Assembly (NCBI GenBank): GCA_964059195.1
Contig: CAXKWD010000001.1
Location: forward strand, 156,414,532 to 156,478,531
Length of the DNA: 64,000 nt
Direction of reading: 5' to 3'
Source: Ectobius pallidus
Lineage: Eukaryota; Arthropoda; Insecta; Blattodea; Ectobiidae
In this document: one piece after another, positions 37,889 through 44,384 of the stretch
Numbering within the stretch: the first letter of the stretch is position 1
How the letters are laid out: each line of letters starts with the position of its first letter
Program-made: the position numbers and the translations under genes
The notes under the pieces: generated by a model
Seen by the model: the letters and a program-made list of their open reading frames with translations, nothing else
Databases searched by the model: none
What the model was told of the DNA's origin: nothing

Positions 37889-37939
37889 CCACGCGTGTGG
37901 TCTTGCAGCAAGTCGTTACATGTTCAAGACCGATATAAA
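37889..37939 (+). promoter_or_regulatory. promoter of the BIR gene: CCACGCGTGTGG plus TATA
   Basis: CCACGCGTGTGG (37889-37900) lies 45 bp before TATAAA (37934-37939), itself about 65 bp before the ATG at 38003. The same 12-mer precedes the TATA boxes of two further accessory genes. Confidence 0.6.
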
Positions 37940-38002
37940 CCCACGCTATCGGTTTTTTACGTCATAGGCTAGCCGACGTCGGTGGAGAGGTCATCGTCCG
38001 TT

Positions 38003-38416
38003 ATGAAGAGACCTTATAGAATGTATAACATGTTGCGAGAAGACGATCGCAAAAAATCATTCGCAAGATGGCCACTATCGTTTATCGATGTTGATAAAAT
38101 GGCTGAAACCGGATTTTATTACACTGGTTACAGCGATATAGCAGAGTGCGCATACTGTCATACTCAAATAGGAAAATGGGAAAAAACGGACGTTCCAGCA
38201 AATGAACACAAAAGATGGTCCCCCAATTGTGCATTTTTAAATAAAGGTGGCGAGGGATCGGATGTATGCGGAACTGGTGAAGACGTGTGCGGTCATGGTG
38301 ACATCGTTGAAGACGTGTGTGGTCACGGTGAACAAAGGCGAAATAATAAAAACTTGGCGCTGTTTTTTATTGCATTAGTATTTACTGTTTATTGCGCTTG
38401 TGATTGGTTAAAATAA
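38003..38416 (+). CDS. BIR-domain (IAP-like) protein with C-terminal membrane anchor
   Basis: A 137-residue protein. The frame extends upstream to a GTG, but the first ATG is at 38003. A single BIR domain covers about residues 16-80: it shows the RKKSFARWP start, GFYYTG, and the zinc ligand pattern C-x2-C-x16-H-x6-C (ECAYC, EHKRWSPNC). BIR proteins bind caspases or other BIR partners and block apoptosis. After the BIR come three DVCG repeats (DVCGTGE, DVCGHGD, DVCGHGE), then a hydrophobic helix (ALFFIALVFTVYCA) at the C-terminus. There is no RING finger, unlike most baculovirus IAPs, so it probably cannot act as a ubiquitin ligase. Anti-apoptotic function and membrane location are inferred. 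Confidence 0.85.
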   Translation: MKRPYRMYNMLREDDRKKSFARWPLSFIDVDKMAETGFYYTGYSDIAECAYCHTQIGKWEKTDVPANEHKRWSPNCAFLNKGGEGSDVCGTGEDVCGHGDIVEDVCGHGEQRRNNKNLALFFIALVFTVYCACDWLK

Positions 38417-38519
38417 GACGAAATTTGATTGGTGGAAATAAGACGTTCTGGGATTGGTTAGCGGAGGGCTTTAATAGCTGCCAGACGAATGTTTCGTCCT
38501 CAGTGTCCAGCTAGCCAGG

Positions 38520-39026
38520 ATGATGTCAACAACTACGAAGCGCCCACGTAAGCAAACGCCGAAGCAAGCAGTTGAACTGGATGCTGCCCTACAGGAGCTG
38601 TTAAACTCCATGCAGGTCACCGAGATACCGAACCATGCTGCGGGTCAATCTCCGAACCAGGCCGTGGGACAAACTTCTATCCAGGCGGCGGACCAAACTC
38701 CGTTGGATAAGACCAAGATCCCAATAGTAGCAACGCTGGAGAGATATTCAAATATGGATATTAATATGTCGGACACGAAAATGCTACAAGAGTTGGAAAT
38801 CGGGGCACCGTACCTTATAAAGCAGGCACGCTCCACCTATACCAAGTACGGCCGCCGCGTTGTTTTGGACCTTCATAACGGCTGGTCAGTATTCTTGCCA
38901 ACTAGATTTGCTAAACTTACAGAAGACCAGATACAGCAGCTGAACGAAGTTAACCTCTCTATCGTATATTACGGCAGAGAAATTAATCCAGGCGGCTACT
39001 ACTACCATAATGTGAAATTTGTGTGA
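38520..39026 (+). CDS. accessory protein with conserved C-terminal beta-rich domain
   Basis: 168 residues, starting at the first of two ATGs. Residues 1-70 are low in complexity, with three near-repeats of about nine residues (NHAAGQSP, NQAVGQTS, QAADQTP). The C-terminal 100 residues (IPIVATLERY ... LEIGAPYLIKQARS ... RRVVLDL ... VFLPTRFAKLTEDQIQQLN ... LSIVYYGRE) are shared with the next gene. This fold pattern, a compact beta domain with a YLP/FLPxRF-type motif, recurs in small proteins of arthropod elements; an OB-like nucleic-acid-binding fold is a guess. The upstream promoter is weak (a TTTAATAG-type TATA near 38470). Function unknown. Confidence 0.75.
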   Translation: MMSTTTKRPRKQTPKQAVELDAALQELLNSMQVTEIPNHAAGQSPNQAVGQTSIQAADQTPLDKTKIPIVATLERYSNMDINMSDTKMLQELEIGAPYLIKQARSTYTKYGRRVVLDLHNGWSVFLPTRFAKLTEDQIQQLNEVNLSIVYYGREINPGGYYYHNVKFV

Positions 39027-39198
39027 ATTGACTACATAGACATGGTGATGTGTGTAACAGATGGACCAATGCAATGTGCAAGTGTGCGTAGTGTAACAGC
39101 TGGACCAACGCAATGTTAAAGTATATATGGCACAAGCCACGCGTGTGGTCTCTTCAAATGATATATAAAGCATTATACATGCGAAGCTCATCATCAGT
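39025..39198 (+). promoter_or_regulatory. duplicated promoter module, copy 1
   Basis: Contains a CCAAT-like GGACCAATGCAATG, CCACGCGTGTGG (39137-39148) and TATATAAA (39162-39169), 30 bp before the ATG at 39199. Copy 2 lies at 39631-39810. The duplication begins with GAATTGACTACATAGACATG in both copies and runs on into the coding sequence. Confidence 0.7.
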
Positions 39199-39621
39199 AT
39201 GTCTTCTCAAGAACTAGTACGTCAACTCCAGGACTCATCGTTTGCAGATATCCCAGACATGGAACCTGCGGTAGAAGAGACGCCATCACCAGAACCAACA
39301 GAGTCGACTATAATATCCACTCTTAAGCGATATAGAACTGTATACATCCCAGAAGTGAGATGGAACAAATCGTTGAGCAAGCTACAAATTGGAGTTGTGT
39401 ATCCGATAAAGGAAGCTCGTTCCATGTATACAAGGCGTGGGAGAAGAGTCGTCATAGATTTAAAGATTGGGTGCAGCGTTTTCCTACCACGAAGGTTTGG
39501 GAAGTTGAGTGAACATCAGCTTCAGCAGATTAACGAGGAGAAACTTTCATTGATGTACTATGCTAGGGAGCCGACTTCACGTGGTTCCCATTATTACGTT
39601 TTCGGATTTGTCTCAGTGTGA
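39199..39621 (+). CDS. accessory protein, paralogue of the preceding gene
   Basis: 140 residues. The N-terminal 40 residues are acidic (MSSQELVRQL, ADIPDMEPAVEE). The C-terminal 100 residues match the domain of 38520-39026: IISTLKRYR, LQIGVVYPIKEARSMYTRRG, VFLPRRFGKLSEHQLQQIN, LSLMYYARE. The two genes thus arose by tandem duplication but have unrelated N-termini. The N-terminus instead matches that of the next gene. Function unknown; an early accessory role is suggested by its place in the cluster. Confidence 0.8.
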   Translation: MSSQELVRQLQDSSFADIPDMEPAVEETPSPEPTESTIISTLKRYRTVYIPEVRWNKSLSKLQIGVVYPIKEARSMYTRRGRRVVIDLKIGCSVFLPRRFGKLSEHQLQQINEEKLSLMYYAREPTSRGSHYYVFGFVSV

Positions 39622-39630
39622 TATGTGTAT

Positions 39631-39810
39631 GAATTGACTACATAGACATGGTGATGTGTAACAGATGGACCAATGCAGCGTGATAGTGTACGTGGGAGGC
39701 AAATGTAACAGCTGGACCAATGCAATGTGAAAGTGTGTATGGCACAAACCACGCGTGTGGCCTCTTCAAATCATATATAAGGCATGATACATGCGAAGCT
39801 CATCATCAGT
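39631..39810 (+). promoter_or_regulatory. duplicated promoter module, copy 2
   Basis: Repeats copy 1: GGACCAATGCA words, CCACGCGTGTGG (39749-39760), TATATAA (39774-39780), then CATGCGAAGCTCATCATCAGT directly before the ATG. Copy 2 includes about 15 bp more between the CCAAT words than copy 1. Confidence 0.7.
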
Positions 39811-40411
39811 ATGTCTTCTCAAGAACTAGTACGTCAACTGTGGGAGGAGATCCCGGACTCATCGTTTGCGGATATCCAAGACATGGAACCTGCGGTAGAA
39901 GAGCAACCAACAGAGTCGGTAGAACTGACTCTATACAATTCATATGGGCACGACGTGGGGAAGGTGGAGTTTCCCATCCGATGTACCGACATATATGGAT
40001 TCAACCAAGAACATGTTGACTCGTCACCGATCCTACCCTGTGGCAACACGCTTCAAAATATTGCTGGGGACTTATGCTACCACGACGACATCTTCCACAA
40101 ACAGGTCTGCGATGGTGTCACCCATCTCCACCGGTGCAGGAGGCCCGAGGATGGTCACTACTCAATGTGGAGCATCAAGTGTAATCCTGACTGCCACCTT
40201 TTCGAGAAGCTGCAGCAAGCTGTAAGTATTATTATCACCACCCCTACCCATTGAATTATAATTTCGTAACACATTGCTTATAATGATTTGCTTTTATATG
40301 TTTCAGACAAAGGCAGCATTTTTCCACGATCTTCACTGCAGCCAGGGCGATGGATGTAACCTCAAAGACCACACAACGAAGAAAAACTTCGTAAATTGTT
40401 TAAACTTGTAA
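39811..40411 (+). CDS. spliced cysteine-rich accessory protein
   Basis: I choose the ATG at 39811 because it aligns with the start of the gene at 39199; an in-frame ATG at 39784 lies in the duplicated leader just after the TATA. Exon 1 is 39811-40221, the intron 40222-40306 (85 nt, GTAAGT...TTTCAG, phase 0), exon 2 40307-40411. The product has 171 residues. Residues 1-30 copy the N-terminus of the preceding protein (MSSQELVRQL, MEPAVEE); the rest is unrelated and carries ten cysteines, for example IRC, ILPCG, DLC, VCDG, HRC, KCNPDC, HCSQGDGC, VNC. This suggests a disulphide-bonded or metal-binding fold. No family recognised. AATAAA follows at 40420-40425. Confidence 0.7.
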
Positions 40412-40652
40412 TTTTATAAAATAAATTGTGTGTGTGTGATATAAAGGAAAACTTGTTTAAAAAATCATTTCAAATCGAGCTCTTCCATTTTATGAATGAA
40501 AAAGGTCGGGTCATAACCTTAACCAAAACCCCTTACTCCCATAATTCCAACACATGTCATAGACCAAAAGCATGTTCTATCTATTTTTACAGGAAGCCGT
40601 TCGCCTTTGGAAGGAATGTATAAATAAGAAACAGACAATTTTATGATTAAAT
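40412..40652. terminator. convergent 3' spacer with two poly(A) signals
   Basis: AATAAA at 40420-40425 serves the plus-strand accessory gene. On the minus strand AATAAA at 40657-40652 overlaps the stop codon of the convergent gene. No gene in between. Confidence 0.6.
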
Positions 40653-41153
40653 TTATTTCAACTCATGATTACAAAACTCTTTAAAATTATACCGTGCTTG
40701 CATCCAGAGTCTAAGCACCATTACATTGTGTAGGGCACAGTTCATATTAGAGTCATTATGAAAAAGACATTTTGTTTCACAGTCTCTTAATTTGCCCAGC
40801 TTCGGTACACCAAGATCTTCCATGTTTATAACAGACCTCTGCAGCAGTTTTTCAAAAAATCTCGCCTTTTCTAGTCCCTTAGAATAAAGTCTGTCTTCAC
40901 ACTGTAATACACTATCAAGAACAGGTTTCATCTCGTCGTAAGGTAAGTATCCACTCTGCCATGGTATCCCATGCAGACACGATTCCACAAACCGCTGACA
41001 TTTTACATCTGGGTATACGTCTTTAGGCGGTCGCAGCACGAAATGCCCCATTCTGCCATCATGCGATAATACAGCCACCTCTTTAGCCACGAATTCATTG
41101 CAAGTTGACTGATAGCCCTGGACATCCAATATGGTGAATTTCTCACACGACAT
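40653..41153 (-). CDS. conserved Polinton-associated protein, possible nuclease-like fold
   Basis: 166 residues, starting at an ATG that overlaps the end of the major capsid gene by 11 nt. Motifs: FTILDVQGY (residues 6-14), EFVAKEVAVL, FVLRPPKDVYP, HGIPWQSGYLPY, YSKGLEKARFFEKLL and a C-terminal CLFHNDSNMNCALHNV (C-x2-H-x6-C-x3-H, a likely metal site). I recognise this as a recurrent ORF in invertebrate mobile elements, where it starts with an acidic DxxG strand and a KGxEK motif. An RNase H-like or exonuclease-like fold has the right look but is inference. It is probably translated from the capsid transcript. Confidence 0.6.
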   Translation of the reverse strand: MSCEKFTILDVQGYQSTCNEFVAKEVAVLSHDGRMGHFVLRPPKDVYPDVKCQRFVESCLHGIPWQSGYLPYDEMKPVLDSVLQCEDRLYSKGLEKARFFEKLLQRSVINMEDLGVPKLGKLRDCETKCLFHNDSNMNCALHNVMVLRLWMQARYNFKEFCNHELK

Positions 41154-42342
41154 TGGTGATGATGTTGGTCAGTGCAGTATACTCTACGCAGCGATCGTGC
41201 AGGATTAAACAGTAGGCCTTTGTGTTTGCAGGAATGTTGCTTGCTGCTGAAATTTCAACTCTCGTAGTGCAGGCTCCAGACTTCAGATCCTCGTTCTGCT
41301 TGGTGCAGTCCACCACATAGAATGGTGCATGTTTTATAAAATCGCTCCTTTTAAGCAGTGGTGATGGAGGACGCTCATAGTACGATTCTTGAAATCTGGC
41401 ATACATTTCATACAGTAATCCATACGCACCATTGGTGCTGTCTACACGGAAAGAATGGTAGGGATACTTTTTATCATTCAAATATACGGATACGTCCTGT
41501 ACATCACCTAAATCAAATTTTGAACCGTTTGCATCGGCTTTGCTTCTATCAGTCTGAAATGCCACGATAACCATTCTAGGCTTTTGCAGCTGAGGAGAAG
41601 TTGTCACATTCCATGAAACGTTGGTCGCTTGTGGTAAAGACGGATGTTCGTACAACTGCCAGCTTCTGAAATATATGGGTAGCGGTCGATCGCTTTCCAT
41701 CGCGTTTAACAGTTTCAAGCGTTCAATGTCCGATACTTTAAGCATAGGAACAAACCATTCTATATCTGTGAGTTTAATTTTACTAACGGCTCCAATGGTA
41801 ACATGTATAGTGTTCTTAGCTCTCATCATGACGAGTTCGAGTTTGCAGTTTAACAGAATTTTCTTAAAATCTTCTGCCACACCGAGAAAATGGTTCAGCG
41901 GTATGCAAACATTGAACTTTCCAGCTTTTACAATTTCTCCAACGCTCTCATTACTTGGGTGCACCCATCCAGAGTTCTCCAGTCTGACACAATCAGAATT
42001 ATTATAGGAGCAGATACCTTTCAACAAGCTCGTAATACCAGGATTTCTAGTACGATCCACAGTTTCTCCATGAATATTGAGTTTTATTTCATCGAATAAA
42101 TGCATAAAGCCGTTATTTACAACTTTCCCAGTGTACTCGGCATCTTTGTCGGATGTCACAGTACCACTTATCGAAACGAAACTCTGGCTGAGTAATGCAT
42201 ACAAGTTTTCGGCTTGAATGGGAATTCGTATTTCATCGCTTTCGCCGAGAGCCGAAGTGTTGTAAGGTTTGAATCCATGATACTGCGAATTTTCTATGGC
42301 GTCTTCAAATTGCGCCTTATCCCTTACGCTTAGAACGTGCAT
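41143..42342 (-). CDS. major capsid protein (double jelly-roll type)
   Basis: 399 residues from a clear ATG. The N-terminal part (IPIQAENLYALLSQSFVSIS, NNGFMHLFDEIKLNIHGETV, ITSLLKGICSYNN) and the middle (FNVCIPLNHFLGVAEDFKKI, KIKLTDIEWFVPML, ITTSPQLQKPRMVIVAFQTD-type strand) have the order and wording of Polinton/adintovirus major capsid proteins, homologous to adenovirus hexon. Trimers would form the pseudo-hexagonal capsomers. The gene sits with penton-like, protease and ATPase genes. A TATA-like ATATAAG at 42452-42446 could be its own promoter. No truncation is visible. Confidence 0.85.
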   Translation of the reverse strand: MHVLSVRDKAQFEDAIENSQYHGFKPYNTSALGESDEIRIPIQAENLYALLSQSFVSISGTVTSDKDAEYTGKVVNNGFMHLFDEIKLNIHGETVDRTRNPGITSLLKGICSYNNSDCVRLENSGWVHPSNESVGEIVKAGKFNVCIPLNHFLGVAEDFKKILLNCKLELVMMRAKNTIHVTIGAVSKIKLTDIEWFVPMLKVSDIERLKLLNAMESDRPLPIYFRSWQLYEHPSLPQATNVSWNVTTSPQLQKPRMVIVAFQTDRSKADANGSKFDLGDVQDVSVYLNDKKYPYHSFRVDSTNGAYGLLYEMYARFQESYYERPPSPLLKRSDFIKHAPFYVVDCTKQNEDLKSGACTTRVEISAASNIPANTKAYCLILHDRCVEYTALTNIITNVV

Positions 42343-42493
42343 GTTGTAGTACTAAAAAGCCTAGAGATTCCAGATACTTCTTGTTAGCAGATGTTAACTT
42401 GCCGACGGTACGCTGATGATTACCGGTCCGAGCACGACGCACCGTCTTATATGCTGGTTCAGCTGGTGAGGATTTATTAAAGTTAAGCCCCAT
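42317..42493 (-). CDS. 58-residue basic protein between penton-like and major capsid genes
   Basis: An ATG frame of 58 codons. Its start overlaps the penton-like gene's end by 11 nt, and its stop lies 26 nt inside the major capsid gene. It is strongly basic: YKTVRRARTGNHQRTVGK is followed by LTSANKKYLESLGFLVLQ and a RSKRK end. A short basic protein ending in a K(Y/F)L-SLGF-type motif is something I associate with this position in related elements, and a virion core or DNA-condensing role is plausible. It would be read from the penton transcript, because the capsid TATA box lies inside it. Confidence 0.6.
   Translation of the reverse strand: MGLNFNKSSPAEPAYKTVRRARTGNHQRTVGKLTSANKKYLESLGFLVLQHARSKRKG
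42446..42478 (-). promoter_or_regulatory. poly(A) signal and TATA box packed into the small basic gene
   Basis: On the minus strand AATAAA (42478-42473) could end the penton-like transcript. TATAAG (42451-42446) could start the major capsid transcript, about 105 nt before its ATG. Both lie inside the 58-codon gene, so use of either would exclude it from that mRNA. Confidence 0.45.
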
Positions 42494-43205
42494 TCTTCCT
42501 AATGACGAGTCTCACAGACACTCGCTCTCCTCTAAAATCGATAAGTCTGTCGTCCTGATCCACGAGAGATATGGTAATGTCCGTTATTTTTTGTATGTTG
42601 ATTAACGGTAGAAAAATCAGGTTTGCAGGCACCTCTGAGATTTTATATCCTGGTGGTACAGTAGGAAAGAATTCGTGTATGGTATGCGTTGGACGTCCGT
42701 TGAAGAATGACCCCGACGCGATGTTGCACTGAAGTCTTATAGTATTGATGTTATTTATGTCTGGCTGCTTTGCGGAAACGACAGCTTTCATTTTCGGTAT
42801 TTCATCCGTTGTTTCAAATCCGAGTAAAGGGCCCACGGAGTTTGGAACATTAAAAGAAACGTCGAGAGAGCAATATAATGTCGTGAGCAGAGTATTGGGG
42901 TTCACACTGACTCTAAAAACCGCATCAGGATCAAGAGTGGAATTTGTTAATTTTTTTATCATGAGCGCGACATATTCTGAAATATCGCTAACCTCGTACG
43001 TCCCTTTAGGGATGGTGATGGTATGTTTAAGTTTGCCCGAGGTAACCACCAACGAATTGTTACTCTCTGTAACGTTTGGAATAGAGTTGTAAGCGTCGAG
43101 TCTAAGCATTGCAATCTCGTAGTCTACCCCATCTTCCAGCTCGATAGGGGGATAATACGTGTCGGTTATTACGGACGATGATCCGCTTAGAGTGAACGTA
43201 GGCAT
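42483..43205 (-). CDS. minor capsid (penton-like) protein
   Basis: 240 residues from an ATG. Typical Polinton minor-capsid wording: TYYPPIELEDGVDYEIAMLR, LDAYNSIPNV, NNSLVV, ITIPKGTYEVSDISEYV, SVGPLLGFE, and near the end an FPTVPPGYKI segment. The family is a single jelly roll, homologous to adenovirus penton base, and forms the five-fold vertices. The TATA box TATAAAAG (43244-43237) lies only about 33 nt before the ATG, so the 5' UTR must be very short. It precedes the small basic and major capsid genes in the same direction. Confidence 0.85.
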   Translation of the reverse strand: MPTFTLSGSSSVITDTYYPPIELEDGVDYEIAMLRLDAYNSIPNVTESNNSLVVTSGKLKHTITIPKGTYEVSDISEYVALMIKKLTNSTLDPDAVFRVSVNPNTLLTTLYCSLDVSFNVPNSVGPLLGFETTDEIPKMKAVVSAKQPDINNINTIRLQCNIASGSFFNGRPTHTIHEFFPTVPPGYKISEVPANLIFLPLINIQKITDITISLVDQDDRLIDFRGERVSVRLVIRKNGA

Positions 43206-43236
43206 CGTTTTAACACTCGTATGTTGGAGGTGAAGG

Positions 43237-43244
43237 CTTTTATA
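43237..43244 (-). promoter_or_regulatory. TATA box overlapping the protease stop codon
   Basis: The minus strand reads CTATAAAAG; the protease stop TAA is 43242-43240. The promoter of the penton-like gene thus reuses the last codons of the upstream gene. Confidence 0.65.
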
Positions 43245-43581
43245 GTAAAAATGCTAGACAGAGGTGACCGCAAATCTCGGTGTTGTATTTTTGATAACGT
43301 GTAAAGTTGTAATATAGTTTAGAATGCGGGCCAGCATAATTTACAATTTCTGCAGGAGGAGGCAAGTCACCATAGCTATCGAAATAAAATGAACGGCTAC
43401 CACACTTTTTCAACGCTACCCAATGCGTTCCAGGCCCTGAGGCATCATCGAGATTGACAATGATTCGTTCCTGTTTATGAGGCTTTGTAGGTAGCTCGTT
43501 TCTCATGTACACTCCTCTGAAATGCGGAATGCCTAGCTTTTTCGCATATCGCTCCAAGTCGTAGTTCGTTAGGGCTTTTTT
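43240..43581 (-). CDS. adenain-like cysteine protease, no own ATG
   Basis: The frame is open from 43581 to the TAA at 43242-43240, about 113 codons, and contains no suitable ATG: the only internal Met falls 18 residues after the TTG at 43557, inside the domain. Counting that TTG as residue 1, the catalytic residues are visible: His45 (GTHW), Asp60 (FYFDSYG), Gln89 (RYQKY) and Cys96 (EICGH). This is the order of the adenovirus protease/Ulp1 family, which matures capsid precursors. The domain's N-terminus (LTNYDLERYAKKLG) begins right after an A8 run shared with the PLA2 gene, which suggests synthesis as a -1 frameshift fusion. The protein ends nine residues after the Cys, shorter than adenoviral protease. 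Confidence 0.75.
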   Translation of the reverse strand, partial: KKALTNYDLERYAKKLGIPHFRGVYMRNELPTKPHKQERIIVNLDDASGPGTHWVALKKCGSRSFYFDSYGDLPPPAEIVNYAGPHSKLYYNFTRYQKYNTEICGHLCLAFLL

Positions 43582-44303
43582 TTAAGACGGAGTCCACTGC
43601 CAGATGGATAAGGTTTTAAAAATAGTCCCTTGCCATCTCTATGCTGACGTATGAGCTCGTCGATCCCCTCCTTCTTTCCCAAGGCAATGCTTTCTAGCAT
43701 GCGGTTATGGCGTACGTGTTCTCCAAGCTGCTTCTTGTCGTTTTTTGCCGAATTAACAGCTTTAGCAATCTGTGCCCCCGCTCCACCTAAAGCCCCGAGC
43801 GCAGACAATCCAGCCAGAATTGGTAATATGGGCAATATGCCTCCAATTTTTTTAGGAGACTTCAAAACTCTCTTCTTTTTCTTGCTTTTCTTCTTTGCCA
43901 CCACTTTTCTGTATGCAGCCTTCAGTTTCTGAATTTTATCCAGTCCGGCACCCATTTTAACCTTCCCCTTCATAATTTTTGAAACGGCGTAAGCAGCAGC
44001 ACGCTCCCCGAGGCTTGCGTCGGCAGCCTTAACACGGTTAGAGGCCTGTTGTGCCAATTTCAAGTCTGCCTTATGTCGATCGTTTATATCTGAGCTCTGT
44101 GCGTAGCTTATATCGTGTAACTTACAAGCTTCGTCCAAAGGATTGATTCCTGTATCGCCTCTTTTTAATCGTTTCTCTAGTTTGGTGCCTGGTCCACAAA
44201 ATCTGTACTTTGGTATGTGCAGTTCCACAGGCAGCTTGTTAATGAGCGTATTGATCACTCCTTCTCCACGACGACGTTTACCTCGTACTATTCGCGGAGC
44301 CAT
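43569..44303 (-). CDS. PLA2-domain virion protein with basic and membrane-active segments
   Basis: 244 residues from the ATG at 44303. The frame runs further upstream to 44402, but that crosses the promoter. Residues 1-25 are basic (APRIVRGKRRRGEG). A phospholipase A2 domain follows: calcium loop YRFCGPGT (33-40), catalytic HD pair at 63-64 (LHDISY), and a later Asp80. It resembles the PLA2 domain of parvovirus VP1 and of Polinton virion proteins, used for endosome escape. Residues 128-152 are very lysine-rich (nuclear targeting or DNA contact), and 154-182 form a glycine/leucine/alanine-rich amphipathic stretch. The C-terminus repeats GLFLKPYP and GSGLRL. The last codons hold the slippery run leading to the protease. 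Confidence 0.8.
   Translation of the reverse strand: MAPRIVRGKRRRGEGVINTLINKLPVELHIPKYRFCGPGTKLEKRLKRGDTGINPLDEACKLHDISYAQSSDINDRHKADLKLAQQASNRVKAADASLGERAAAYAVSKIMKGKVKMGAGLDKIQKLKAAYRKVVAKKKSKKKKRVLKSPKKIGGILPILPILAGLSALGALGGAGAQIAKAVNSAKNDKKQLGEHVRHNRMLESIALGKKEGIDELIRQHRDGKGLFLKPYPSGSGLRLKKKP
43575..43581 (-). promoter_or_regulatory. putative -1 frameshift slippery heptamer A AAA AAG
   Basis: In the PLA2-gene frame the minus strand reads CTT AAA AAA AAG CCC TAA. The protease frame is -1 to this. Its own upstream stop (43584-43582) and the PLA2 stop (43571-43569) leave only 10 nt (43581-43572) in which the frames overlap, and A AAA AAG fills it. A one-base length error in the A8 run would be the main alternative. 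Confidence 0.6.
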
Positions 44304-44330
44304 ACTGACCTCAACACCTGCACGGTCTTG

Positions 44331-44349
44331 CCTTTTATAGGTATAAAAG
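44331..44349. promoter_or_regulatory. divergent promoter with back-to-back TATA boxes
   Basis: The minus strand reads TATAAAAGG (44339-44331) for the PLA2 gene; the plus strand reads TATAAAAG (44342-44349) for the packaging ATPase. The two boxes are separated by 2 bp and each lies about 30-40 bp from its ATG (44303 and 44385). Confidence 0.7.
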
Positions 44350-44384
44350 CAGCTGCTATAACACTTTGCCCTGTTATTTGCACC

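Noticed and set aside
39834..40225. Extra frames on both strands across the cysteine-rich gene
   Set aside because: They are shadows of the spliced gene; the accepted frame shares its start with the paralogue and is continued by a phase-0 intron.
41621..43092. Plus-strand frames of up to 128 codons opposite the capsid genes
   Set aside because: Antisense shadows of well-supported capsid genes; no start context or motif.
44217..44384. N-terminal extension of the ATPase frame
   Set aside because: It overlaps the divergent promoter and the start of the opposite gene; the ATG at 44385 gives the usual ATPase length.
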